Assembly: GCA_002453155.1 (NCBI GenBank) | Contig: DKGG01000020.1 | Coordinates: forward strand, 1-24,665 | Source: Bdellovibrionaceae bacterium UBA6776 | Lineage (GTDB): Bacteria > Bdellovibrionota > Bdellovibrionia > Bdellovibrionales > UBA1609 | Reading direction: 5' to 3' | Length of the DNA: 24,665 nucleotides | Shown here: one piece after another, positions 1 to 6,867 of the stretch | How positions within the stretch are numbered: the first letter of the stretch is position 1 | Layout of the letters: each line of letters opens with the position of its first letter | Notes under the pieces: model-generated | Database searches by the model: none | Seen by the model: only the letters and a program-made list of their open reading frames with translations | What the model was told of the DNA's origin: nothing | Translations under genes and position numbers: made by a program

Positions 1-85
1 GATGCGATGCGATGGGATGCGATGGGATGCGATGAGATGAGATGAGATGAGATGAGATGAGAAGAGATGAGATGAGATGAGATGA
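1..85. repeat. Pentanucleotide tandem repeat (GATGN)x17
   Basis: Seventeen consecutive 5-bp units run from the window edge to position 85. The fifth base is C or G in the first six units and A in the rest, with one GAAGA variant at 61-65. The array stops abruptly at GTAAA. It probably continues upstream of the window. It lies about 130 bp upstream of the first gene and outside any recognisable coding frame. A 5-bp period is prone to slippage, so copy number may vary between strains; this is inference. Confidence 0.95.
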
Positions 86-127
86 GTAAATAATTTCCAC
101 GTCTTCCCGATCAATATTAAAAATCAC

Positions 128-139
128 GGACCTAGGTCC
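128..139. promoter_or_regulatory. Perfect 12-bp palindrome upstream of the first gene
   Basis: GGACCTAGGTCC is a perfect palindrome 75 bp upstream of the secreted-protein start. It could be an operator, or chance. No second copy was seen nearby. Confidence 0.25.
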
Positions 140-183
140 AACAAAAGACCCTCCCCCACAAAATCAAGACTCCTTCTCAAATT

Positions 184-191
184 TCCGATAA
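184..191 (+). promoter_or_regulatory. Possible FliA-type -10 box (TCCGATAA)
   Basis: TCCGATAA matches seven of eight positions of the sigma-28 -10 consensus GCCGATAA. It sits so that transcription would begin just before the Shine-Dalgarno AAGAAGGT (200-207) of the gene starting at 214. The expected -35 element 11 bp upstream is poor (about three of eight), so this is weak. Confidence 0.25.
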
Positions 192-213
192 GGCCACTAA
201 GAAGGTCTTTATT

Positions 214-942
214 ATGAAGCACATTTTTATTTTGTCATTTGCCCTCTTATTTTCAGGCCAAGTGTTTTCGACAGAAATGTCTATTTCTGACATCCTCAAT
301 TGCAGTGGAAATTCAAAGGAAGACAAAGCCCTCTCTCTAAGAAAGCACATCACAGAAAAATTAAAACCTACAGAAAAAGACCGCAAAAGTAAGACTGTTG
401 GGCTTAAAACACAAAACTTTACAAAGAATATGAGAACCGCTGCAAATCTAAAGGATCCCAAGAAAGAAAGTCTCAATATTTCCCTCAAAGAGCTGGCTCA
501 AAAGGCAAATGGGCGAGGGATTCCTTTTTATTCAGGCATAGAATTTTCTGTCATAGACAACAATATTTACGTTTGGCAGGTGGTCTCGGATTTTAAGAAT
601 GGGCCCTATTCTCGGCTCACCAGAATGCCAAACTATACCATCTTCCCCGAAAATCGTATGAAGGAAGATTTTTTGAAAGACTTATCGAAAGGGAAATGGT
701 GGATTGATGTGAATTTCCGGGATGATATCAGAGACAAACCCGTATTCAATGATACCGCTAAGAAGAATGGTCTCAATGCGGTTTCAAATTTGGACGGAAT
801 TGTTATGACCTACAACGAACCCTCTGAAGTCATGGCTCCAGAAGAAGCCATTGCTCGACTGCTTGAATCTGCGGCTCTTACTTGTGAAGCGAAAAATCCT
901 TCCTCAGCAAATCCAAAAAACAATAACAAAGCTACACGTTAA
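214..942 (+). CDS. Hypothetical secreted protein, 242 aa
   Basis: I do not recognise the family. The N-terminus is a typical signal peptide: Met-Lys-His, then a hydrophobic stretch to about residue 17, with cleavage likely near residue 20. The product should therefore be periplasmic or exported. The mature part is charged and Lys-rich over residues 30-100. A more globular, aromatic-rich region follows (about 100-225), and the last 15 residues are Asn/Lys-rich and probably disordered. Only two cysteines lie outside the signal peptide (C30 and one near residue 225), so a single disulfide is possible. The ATG at 214 is preceded by AAGAAGGT at good spacing. The gene ends against a hairpin shared with the convergent porin gene. 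Codon use resembles neighbouring genes, with no sign of transfer. Confidence 0.75.
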   Translation: MKHIFILSFALLFSGQVFSTEMSISDILNCSGNSKEDKALSLRKHITEKLKPTEKDRKSKTVGLKTQNFTKNMRTAANLKDPKKESLNISLKELAQKANGRGIPFYSGIEFSVIDNNIYVWQVVSDFKNGPYSRLTRMPNYTIFPENRMKEDFLKDLSKGKWWIDVNFRDDIRDKPVFNDTAKKNGLNAVSNLDGIVMTYNEPSEVMAPEEAIARLLESAALTCEAKNPSSANPKNNNKATR

Positions 943-970
943 AAAAAAATGGGGGTAAAAACCCCCATTT
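941..970 (-). terminator. Rho-independent terminator of the porin gene
   Basis: A 9-bp perfect stem (AAATGGGGG at 947-955 with CCCCCATTT at 962-970) has a 6-nt loop. Read on the minus strand it is followed by nine U residues (complement of A941-949), a textbook intrinsic terminator for the porin gene ending at 1006. On the plus strand only three U residues follow, so it is weaker for the gene ending at 942. Confidence 0.85.
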
Positions 971-1005
971 CACGAACAATCAATCCAATGCCTAAATTCT
1001 AAAAA

Positions 1006-2448
1006 CTAGAAGCTTAAAATCACGCCAGCTTCAAACAAATTCGACTTCCACTTGGTGGGGTTTGTTCCGGTGGGAGTGAATTCAGAGGCAATGTACTCGG
1101 CATGAAGTTGAAGATTTTTATCCATCGTGTAGTGCAAGCCAAGACCATAAGAGTTGGTCTCGTCAATGCTTCCCGCTGCCGGATCATCCTTCAAATTCTC
1201 ATAGCGCAAGGCCACGCCGATCTCATCGGTCACCTCGTAAGAGGCCAAAGCCAAAAGTCCTTTTCCTGCGTCTTCACTGTCTGTGGTCGAAGTGGTTAAA
1301 GTATTTTTGTTAGGCACATTCACCATGTTGTATTCCAAATCGATGGAGAAATGACCGAAGGTCGCTCCCAAAATAAAGTCCAACAGACTTCGGTTGCTCA
1401 TGGAAGTTCCATCAATGTCCAACCAAGGTCGAGACAAATACCCCACCTGACCACGGATCATGTCGTTGCTGTAACCCAAGGCCAAACCGTATTCGGTGTT
1501 GTTGTCTTTGTTGGTTCCCGCGGCTCCATAGCTTCCACGATCGCTGGGATTCGCAATCAAAGCTTTTGCATAAGCTCCATCCATATGAAAATCGAGCAAC
1601 AGACCGGTATGAACCACCGGCAATGTATTCGAGTAAACCTGTCCCGCAGTTCCAAACAGTCGATCTTTGGAATCGTTCAACTCAACTCCATAAATGGTGT
1701 CGAACTGACCCAACTGAGCCGAGAAATTTTCGTGAAAATCATAGCTCATGTAAAACTGAGCTTTGTCTTTTCCCAATTCAATGGCCGCATCCGAAGACAC
1801 ATTGCTGGTGTGACTTCGACGAAAGGGAAGATCTCCATAAATAGACAACTTGTCCCCTTTGTAGCTTCCATACGCCGCACCATCTGCCATCAAGAACCCA
1901 GACTCATCCTGACCGCGCAATGACGTGTTGTCCTTGACAGTGTAATTTGAATAGCGAATGTCTGCAAAGCCGCTAAAACTCACTCGGGCCTGTTCCAAGG
2001 CCTTCAAATCGTAGGCCGCTGAAGGAGCACGCTCTGTTTTTTCGAAAGCCACAGCCTGCTCTTTGGGCTTGTCTGCTTTTGCATGTTTTGAAGGCTTAGG
2101 CTCTGACTTAATGTATTGCTCCACAGAACCCACAGGGGCCCAGCTCACTCCACCCCAACCGTCATCTGACTTTTTAAATCGGGCTTGAAAGCGATAGTTC
2201 TCGGTTTGATACCGAGCCTTGATCTCGTTGCCTTCGCAGATGATCTTCTTAGCCATTTCCGGAGAAGATTTGTGTTCACATCCAGAGAATTGGAATTCCA
2301 CCTTTACATTGGAGCAGGTATCTCCAGAAACCACGCGAGCATCCCCACAGGAAGGACCTTTTTTAAAAGGCCCTGCGTGCGCCAAGCTTACGCCCAACAT
2401 AGAAATTAAAAAAGTCCCAACAGTAACAGCGCCATTCATGTGCCTCAT
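1006..2448 (-). CDS. Outer-membrane beta-barrel porin (OmpL/bbp2-like) with N-terminal Cys-rich domain
   Basis: This 480-aa protein has a signal peptide (cleavage near AHA-GPF, about residue 25) and ends in Phe after alternating hydrophobic residues, the usual BAM signature of outer-membrane barrels. From about residue 155 it consists of amphipathic strands with motifs such as LGQFDTIYGVE and GHFSIDLEYNMV. These resemble the beta-barrel porin-2 / OmpL-like family; the assignment is from memory. Before the barrel is a roughly 85-residue domain with C34, C45, C57 and C71, joined by a Lys/Pro-rich linker (about 112-145). That is not standard for simple porins. The start is ATG at 2448 with GGAAGGGAT upstream; an ATG three codons later is also possible. 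It is monocistronic, and a strong terminator follows. Solute specificity cannot be read from the sequence. Confidence 0.75.
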   Translation of the reverse strand: MRHMNGAVTVGTFLISMLGVSLAHAGPFKKGPSCGDARVVSGDTCSNVKVEFQFSGCEHKSSPEMAKKIICEGNEIKARYQTENYRFQARFKKSDDGWGGVSWAPVGSVEQYIKSEPKPSKHAKADKPKEQAVAFEKTERAPSAAYDLKALEQARVSFSGFADIRYSNYTVKDNTSLRGQDESGFLMADGAAYGSYKGDKLSIYGDLPFRRSHTSNVSSDAAIELGKDKAQFYMSYDFHENFSAQLGQFDTIYGVELNDSKDRLFGTAGQVYSNTLPVVHTGLLLDFHMDGAYAKALIANPSDRGSYGAAGTNKDNNTEYGLALGYSNDMIRGQVGYLSRPWLDIDGTSMSNRSLLDFILGATFGHFSIDLEYNMVNVPNKNTLTTSTTDSEDAGKGLLALASYEVTDEIGVALRYENLKDDPAAGSIDETNSYGLGLHYTMDKNLQLHAEYIASEFTPTGTNPTKWKSNLFEAGVILSF

Positions 2449-2617
2449 AATGATCCCTTCCTGGAAGAAACAGTGTTGTTACAAAAATGTTAGGGTGCAT
2501 CAGAATCCATGTGAAACAACTTTCATAGCTCGCTCGACGGTTTCTGGACATAAGGTCCCCCTCCAAAAGTCAAAGGCCGAAAGTATTTTTGATCTATCTC
2601 AAATTTTTCTAAGTTCT

Positions 2618-2644
2618 CAATATTTGGGGAGATGTCTCCGATAT
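2618..2644 (+). promoter_or_regulatory. Candidate sigma-28 (FliA) promoter for the chemoreceptor gene
   Basis: CAATATTT (2618-2625), exactly 11 bp, then TCCGATAT (2637-2644) parallels the sigma-28 consensus TAAAGTTT-N11-GCCGATAA, matching five of eight and six of eight positions. It lies about 70 bp upstream of the preferred start at 2713. Chemoreceptor genes are classic FliA targets. The in-frame ATG at 2632 falls inside this promoter, an argument against that longer start. Confidence 0.4.
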
Positions 2645-2712
2645 TTAAACTTGAGAGAACTCAAAAAATGAACCCTTTGATTCATCAAAGAAAGGCTTCA
2701 AGAGGACACCCT

Positions 2713-5094
2713 ATGTTTCAAAAACTAAGTATCCGAACCAAGTTGCTCGTCACATTTATTTTTGTGGGAACCACACCTTTACTCTTGAGTAACGCCATTT
2801 CCTATTTTAACGCTGCGAAGGAAATTGCCGAACAAGCTCATGGTCGTGCACAGGCTGTCGCGGAACACAAGCAAAGTGTGATTGAAAGCTACTTCAACAC
2901 AGAAACAAACTCACTCATCGACTTGAGTCAAAATCCCCTGACACTGGAAGCATTAAAGGAGTTTTCCGAGCCCTTCAATATGGAGATCTCTGGAAATCCC
3001 ACCGAGAACAGTTGGTATTTGACTTACCAAAAAGAATTGAACAAGTACTACTCCGAACAATTTGGTCGGGTCTACAAAGAGCAAAATGAGGAAGCCATTG
3101 ATGCAAAAAACCTCATTTCCAAACTGGACCTTCCAGCCATGGCTGCACAGTACGACTTTATCGCAAACAATCCCAACCCTTTGGGTGAAAAAGACAAGAT
3201 GAACGCTCCGGTTCGCCAAAGCCCTTATGGGGAAAGTCATAAAAAATTCCATCCCACTTTTCACAAATATTTGGAGCACCATGGACTTTATGATCTTTTT
3301 TTGGTGAACACCGAAGGCCGCGTGGTTTACACGGTTTTTAAAGAAACCGACTTTGCAACTTCGCTCACCAAGGGACCTTGGGCCGGATCTGGTTTGGCAA
3401 AAGCTTTCGAGAAAACCAAAACCATGGAAGCGGGAAAAATTCACATCGAAGATTTCGACAACTACACGCCTTCTTATGAAGCGGCAGCCTCGTTTATTTC
3501 CACTCCTCTATTTGCAGATGGAAAATATCAAGGGGCTTTGATCATTCAACTTCCCATTGCGAAAATCAGTGAGCTGGCCCATTCCCGAGAGGGACTGGGA
3601 GAAAAGGGTGACACTCTTATTTTGGGTGCAGACCTAAGACTGCGCGCGGACACCTATCGAAATGCCAAAACTCACACCGTTGCGGCCTCATTTAAAAAAG
3701 GTAGCAAGCTGGATTTTGACTTTGAACCCGTGAGGCGAGTCCAAAAAGGCGAAGAAGGCTTTTATGAAGGAAAAACCTATGATGGCATCAAGGTCCTTGC
3801 GTACTATCGTCCCGTTCAAATTGAAGACATCACCTGGTACATGATTGTCGAGTTGAACGATGCAGAAGTTTATGCCGGACTTCACCAATTGAGCCTTTAC
3901 GCAACATTGATCGTTCTTTTTGGTGTGGGTGGTATTGCCCTGGCAGCATTCTTGTTCGGTGGATCCATTGCTCGAAACCTTCAAGGTATCAGCGACATCT
4001 TGAATCAAACCAGCATCAAAGTTTCCGATTCCTCTCAACAAAGTGCAGCTTCTGCCACTGAGTTGAGTGAATCCTCAACGGAGCAGGCTGCAAGTCTTCA
4101 AGAAACCATGGCCTCCATCGAAGAAATTTCTGCGATGGTCAGTCAAAACGCAGAGTCCGCGGGAAAAACTCAAGCTGCTGTGGACACCAACCAGAAAGCC
4201 ACCGAAGAAGGCTCTCAGAATGTCAGTCAGATGATCACCGCCATTGGCGAAATCAAATCCACCAACGATGAAATTGTGGAGCAGATGGAAGCCAGCAACA
4301 AAGAATTCAGTGAAATTGTGAAGATCATCACTGAAATTGGCGAGAAAACAAAAATCATCAACGACATTGTTTTCCAGACTAAACTTCTTTCTTTCAACGC
4401 CTCTGTGGAAGCTTCACGAGCCGGCGAGCACGGAAAAGGATTCGCAGTGGTTGCCGAGGAAGTTGGAAACTTGGCACAAATGAGTGGAACTGCAGCCAAA
4501 GAAATTACCGACATGCTTTCCAGCTCGATTCAAAAAGTGAATAACATTGTGGAAACGTCCAAACAGAAAGTGGATCGTTTGGTTGAAACCGGACGAGAAA
4601 AAGTGGAAGTCGGAAACGAAACCGCTCAACGCTGTCAGGGTGCTTTGGACCGTATCACTGAAAATGCCAAATTAATTGCAACCATGATTTCTGAAATTTC
4701 CCACGCCTCCAAAGAACAGGCCCAAGGAATCCAAGAGATCAACAAAGCGATCGGTCAATTGGATCAAGCCATGCAACAAAACTCAACGGTGGCTCAGTCC
4801 AGCTCTTCTCAAGCAGAAGAATTGGCTCGGGAATCCACTCAACTTCGACAAGCGGTGGATGACTTGGTTCACTTTATCAATGGCTCCGGAGAAGTGAAGA
4901 CTCCAAAGAAAGCTGCACCTAAAAAAGCAGCGGCAAAGAAGAACAATGTGATTGCCTTAGAAAAACGACCAAAAGCTGCACCGAATCTTGCTCCCAAAAA
5001 GGCTGAGGCTCAACCGCTGGCAAAAGCTGCAGGTTCTTCCATTGACCCTTCATTTGTTCCGTCTTCAGACGATCCCAACTTCGAGGATTTCTAG
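2713..5094 (+). CDS. Methyl-accepting chemotaxis protein, double-Cache sensor, C-terminal NFEDF
   Basis: This 793-aa transmembrane chemoreceptor has TM1 at about residues 11-31. A large periplasmic sensor (about 32-390) has Cache-type features, including a YDLFLVNTEG strand and PLFADGKYQGALIIQLP. TM2 is at about 392-417. A cytoplasmic signalling hairpin follows, with its conserved tip near residues 551-588 (FQTKLLSFNASVEASRAGE, then FAVVAEEVGNLA) that contacts CheA and CheW. I see no clear HAMP domain between TM2 and the helical bundle. The last 65 or so residues are Lys/Ala/Pro-rich and end in NFEDF, which fits the aromatic-x-x-aromatic CheR/CheB-tethering pentapeptide (NWETF in E. coli Tar and Tsr). 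I chose ATG 2713 because AGAGGA precedes it at good spacing and the protein then starts directly before TM1. An upstream in-frame ATG at 2632 would add 27 residues. The ligand is unknown. Confidence 0.93.
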   Translation: MFQKLSIRTKLLVTFIFVGTTPLLLSNAISYFNAAKEIAEQAHGRAQAVAEHKQSVIESYFNTETNSLIDLSQNPLTLEALKEFSEPFNMEISGNPTENSWYLTYQKELNKYYSEQFGRVYKEQNEEAIDAKNLISKLDLPAMAAQYDFIANNPNPLGEKDKMNAPVRQSPYGESHKKFHPTFHKYLEHHGLYDLFLVNTEGRVVYTVFKETDFATSLTKGPWAGSGLAKAFEKTKTMEAGKIHIEDFDNYTPSYEAAASFISTPLFADGKYQGALIIQLPIAKISELAHSREGLGEKGDTLILGADLRLRADTYRNAKTHTVAASFKKGSKLDFDFEPVRRVQKGEEGFYEGKTYDGIKVLAYYRPVQIEDITWYMIVELNDAEVYAGLHQLSLYATLIVLFGVGGIALAAFLFGGSIARNLQGISDILNQTSIKVSDSSQQSAASATELSESSTEQAASLQETMASIEEISAMVSQNAESAGKTQAAVDTNQKATEEGSQNVSQMITAIGEIKSTNDEIVEQMEASNKEFSEIVKIITEIGEKTKIINDIVFQTKLLSFNASVEASRAGEHGKGFAVVAEEVGNLAQMSGTAAKEITDMLSSSIQKVNNIVETSKQKVDRLVETGREKVEVGNETAQRCQGALDRITENAKLIATMISEISHASKEQAQGIQEINKAIGQLDQAMQQNSTVAQSSSSQAEELARESTQLRQAVDDLVHFINGSGEVKTPKKAAPKKAAAKKNNVIALEKRPKAAPNLAPKKAEAQPLAKAAGSSIDPSFVPSSDDPNFEDF

Positions 5095-6314
5095 AACCCA
5101 ATCTCCGAAATGTCTTGAAGGCCGAGACCGGCCATAAACAGCCGGTCCAAACCCAAAGCGATGCCACTGGAAGGAGGCATCGCTTTTGTTTTCATGGCCT
5201 CCACCAGCTCCATATCTTTTGAAAGCAGGATTTTTCCAAGCCGCTTTCGCTCCGCCAAATCCTGATCCCACCGCTGTTCCTGAAGCTCTGGATCATTCAC
5301 CTCAAAAAAGGCATTGGCCAATTCCCACTGGTTCCAATAAAGCTCAAAGCGCTGTGCAAATCCCGATGAGCCCAACCGACTCAAAACCGCCATTTGAGGG
5401 GGAAAATCTTCCAGAAATACGAGGTCCTTCAGCTGAGGTTCAAACCGCTCCATAAAAATCCGATGAATCAAATCTTCAAACTCATCTTCCTCGTGAAAGT
5501 AAATGCCCTGAGACTGGCAAAGACTCTTTAATTCCGCGGTCCCCGTCTCTGGTCGAAAATCAAAATTCAAATGCTTTTTAAAAAGGCTTTGAAAGCTTTC
5601 ATGGGTCCAATTCAAAGCAGGCATCCACAAACCCTTGGAGTGCAAATGAGCCAACAGATTTTGAAGGTCCTTTTTCAAAGACTCTAAGGGTTCAAAAGCC
5701 CGGTACCACTCCAACATAAAGAACTCTTGCCGGTGCAAAGGAGATTTTGGATCCTTTCGAAAACAGGTTTTGATTTCAAAGATCCGATCGTTCCCCTCGC
5801 AAAGCCTTTTCTTCAAAGAAATTTCCGGACTGGTGGGCAAATGCTTCGTGCCCCCGTCGGTCTCCACCGCAAAGGCTTCCAGATGGGCTTCCATTCCGGG
5901 ACAGGACACTAAAGTGGGCGTGGGCATTTCTAAAAAATCTTGCCCTTCAAAAAAAGACCGCACCTCTTTGAGGAAAAGGCAAAATTTGGGATACATTTCT
6001 GTTCGAAGGTCTTTTTGGAGGTCCGATGCGGGCGAAAGCAAAAGCACTTCTTGAAACAAACCCTCGGCGTTTTTTTTGAGGGCCACCGCATCCTGGAAAT
6101 TTAAGATTTTTGAGACCTGATCGAAAGCGCAGGAGAGCGCTCCAAAATGAAGATTTGGTGCAAACTGAGAGGCCGAAGTGGACCATTGACTCCAACGCCC
6201 AAAGACCCACCCCGCCTCTTGAGGAAGAGTCGGATAGGCCTGCCAAATTTGAGAGAGAAATTCATCACGATTCAAAGCGCTGCACAGGCTACTTGACTTG
6301 ACTCCTGCTGGCAA
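5091..6314 (-). CDS. epmA: EpmA-like elongation factor P lysyltransferase (GenX/PoxA family) with N-terminal extension
   Basis: The C-terminal 300 or so residues are a class II lysyl-tRNA-synthetase-like catalytic core. Motif 2 region: LPTSPEISLKKRL, then RIFEIKTCFRK and FFMLEWYR. A later block is RFELYWNQWELANAFFEVND. Motif 3 is SSGIALGLDRLFM. The LEWYR and ELANxFxE blocks are typical of EpmA, which lysylates a conserved Lys of EF-P. E. coli EpmA (325 aa) begins almost at the catalytic domain, whereas this protein has about 95 extra residues. These include a short-strand segment ending in VALKKN, then LFQEVLLLSP, reminiscent of the end of a LysRS OB-fold. The start is uncertain: TTG 6314 gives the longest frame but lacks a clear upstream Shine-Dalgarno; TTG 6275 is an alternative. 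It converges on the chemoreceptor gene, the two sharing the CTAG stop at 5091-5094. Confidence 0.85.
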   Translation of the reverse strand: MPAGVKSSSLCSALNRDEFLSQIWQAYPTLPQEAGWVFGRWSQWSTSASQFAPNLHFGALSCAFDQVSKILNFQDAVALKKNAEGLFQEVLLLSPASDLQKDLRTEMYPKFCLFLKEVRSFFEGQDFLEMPTPTLVSCPGMEAHLEAFAVETDGGTKHLPTSPEISLKKRLCEGNDRIFEIKTCFRKDPKSPLHRQEFFMLEWYRAFEPLESLKKDLQNLLAHLHSKGLWMPALNWTHESFQSLFKKHLNFDFRPETGTAELKSLCQSQGIYFHEEDEFEDLIHRIFMERFEPQLKDLVFLEDFPPQMAVLSRLGSSGFAQRFELYWNQWELANAFFEVNDPELQEQRWDQDLAERKRLGKILLSKDMELVEAMKTKAMPPSSGIALGLDRLFMAGLGLQDISEIGF

Positions 6315-6351
6315 TGTTCTAAACCATGATTACCACGAAGAGGAGGTTCAA

Positions 6352-6864
6352 ATGCCCATTCAACTCAACCCTGATTGGAAGAAAATTCGCAACGAAATCA
6401 ACCGTCTTTCTGACCTCGATGTCTTGAAAGCCGAAGTTCAAAAAGTGCGGGATGAAATCTCTAAATTTGATCTGCAAGATTTCCTCAGCCCCAGCGCTCA
6501 AAAGAAAGTGAAAGAGTTCGAAACTCGATACAACAAGCTGATGAAAAACGTCGGATCCGCCCAACGCCAATTGGACCGGGAGTTCAACAAGTTGATCCGT
6601 CAGGTTCAAAAACACCGGGAAACCGCTGAAGGTCGCATCCACCAATTGAAGAACTTGGCCGAGGAGCAAATGACTCGTGTTGAGAAGGCCCGTCAGGATC
6701 TTGAAGCTCGAGTGACTGGCAAAAAAGCCCAACCTGCAAAAAAATCGGCAGCGAAGAAAAGACAAACCGCGAAGAAAGCCACTTCCAAGAAAGTTTCTAA
6801 AAAAACAGCAACTAAAACTGCAAAAAAAGCTTCCAAAAAGAAAGTCACTCGAAAGAAGGCCTAA
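6352..6864 (+). CDS. Coiled-coil protein with histone H1-like Lys/Ala tail
   Basis: This 170-aa protein has two parts. Residues 1-120 are strongly helical and heptad-like (for example LDVLKAEVQKVRDEISKF), suggesting a coiled-coil or four-helix bundle. Residues 123-170 are nearly all Lys, Ala, Thr and Ser in a KKA-type pattern like the C-terminal tails of histone H1 and bacterial Hc1/AlgP-like proteins. Such tails bind DNA or other polyanions without sequence specificity. A nucleoid-associated role is therefore reasonable; polyphosphate or phasin-like granule binding is an alternative. ATG 6352 follows the strong Shine-Dalgarno GAGGAGG; an ATG 54 bp upstream in frame lacks one. The stop lies 3 bp before gcvP, so the two are almost certainly co-transcribed. 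No signal peptide is present, so it is cytoplasmic. Confidence 0.8.
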   Translation: MPIQLNPDWKKIRNEINRLSDLDVLKAEVQKVRDEISKFDLQDFLSPSAQKKVKEFETRYNKLMKNVGSAQRQLDREFNKLIRQVQKHRETAEGRIHQLKNLAEEQMTRVEKARQDLEARVTGKKAQPAKKSAAKKRQTAKKATSKKVSKKTATKTAKKASKKKVTRKKA

Positions 6865-6867
6865 TTT

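Noticed and set aside
1351..1923. Long plus-strand open frame inside the porin gene
   Set aside because: It is antisense to a clear beta-barrel gene, has no Shine-Dalgarno and has low-complexity composition typical of a shadow frame.
2632..2712. Longer N-terminus for the chemoreceptor starting at ATG 2632
   Set aside because: It overlaps a candidate promoter, lacks a Shine-Dalgarno and adds 27 polar residues ahead of TM1. ATG 2713 has AGAGGA.
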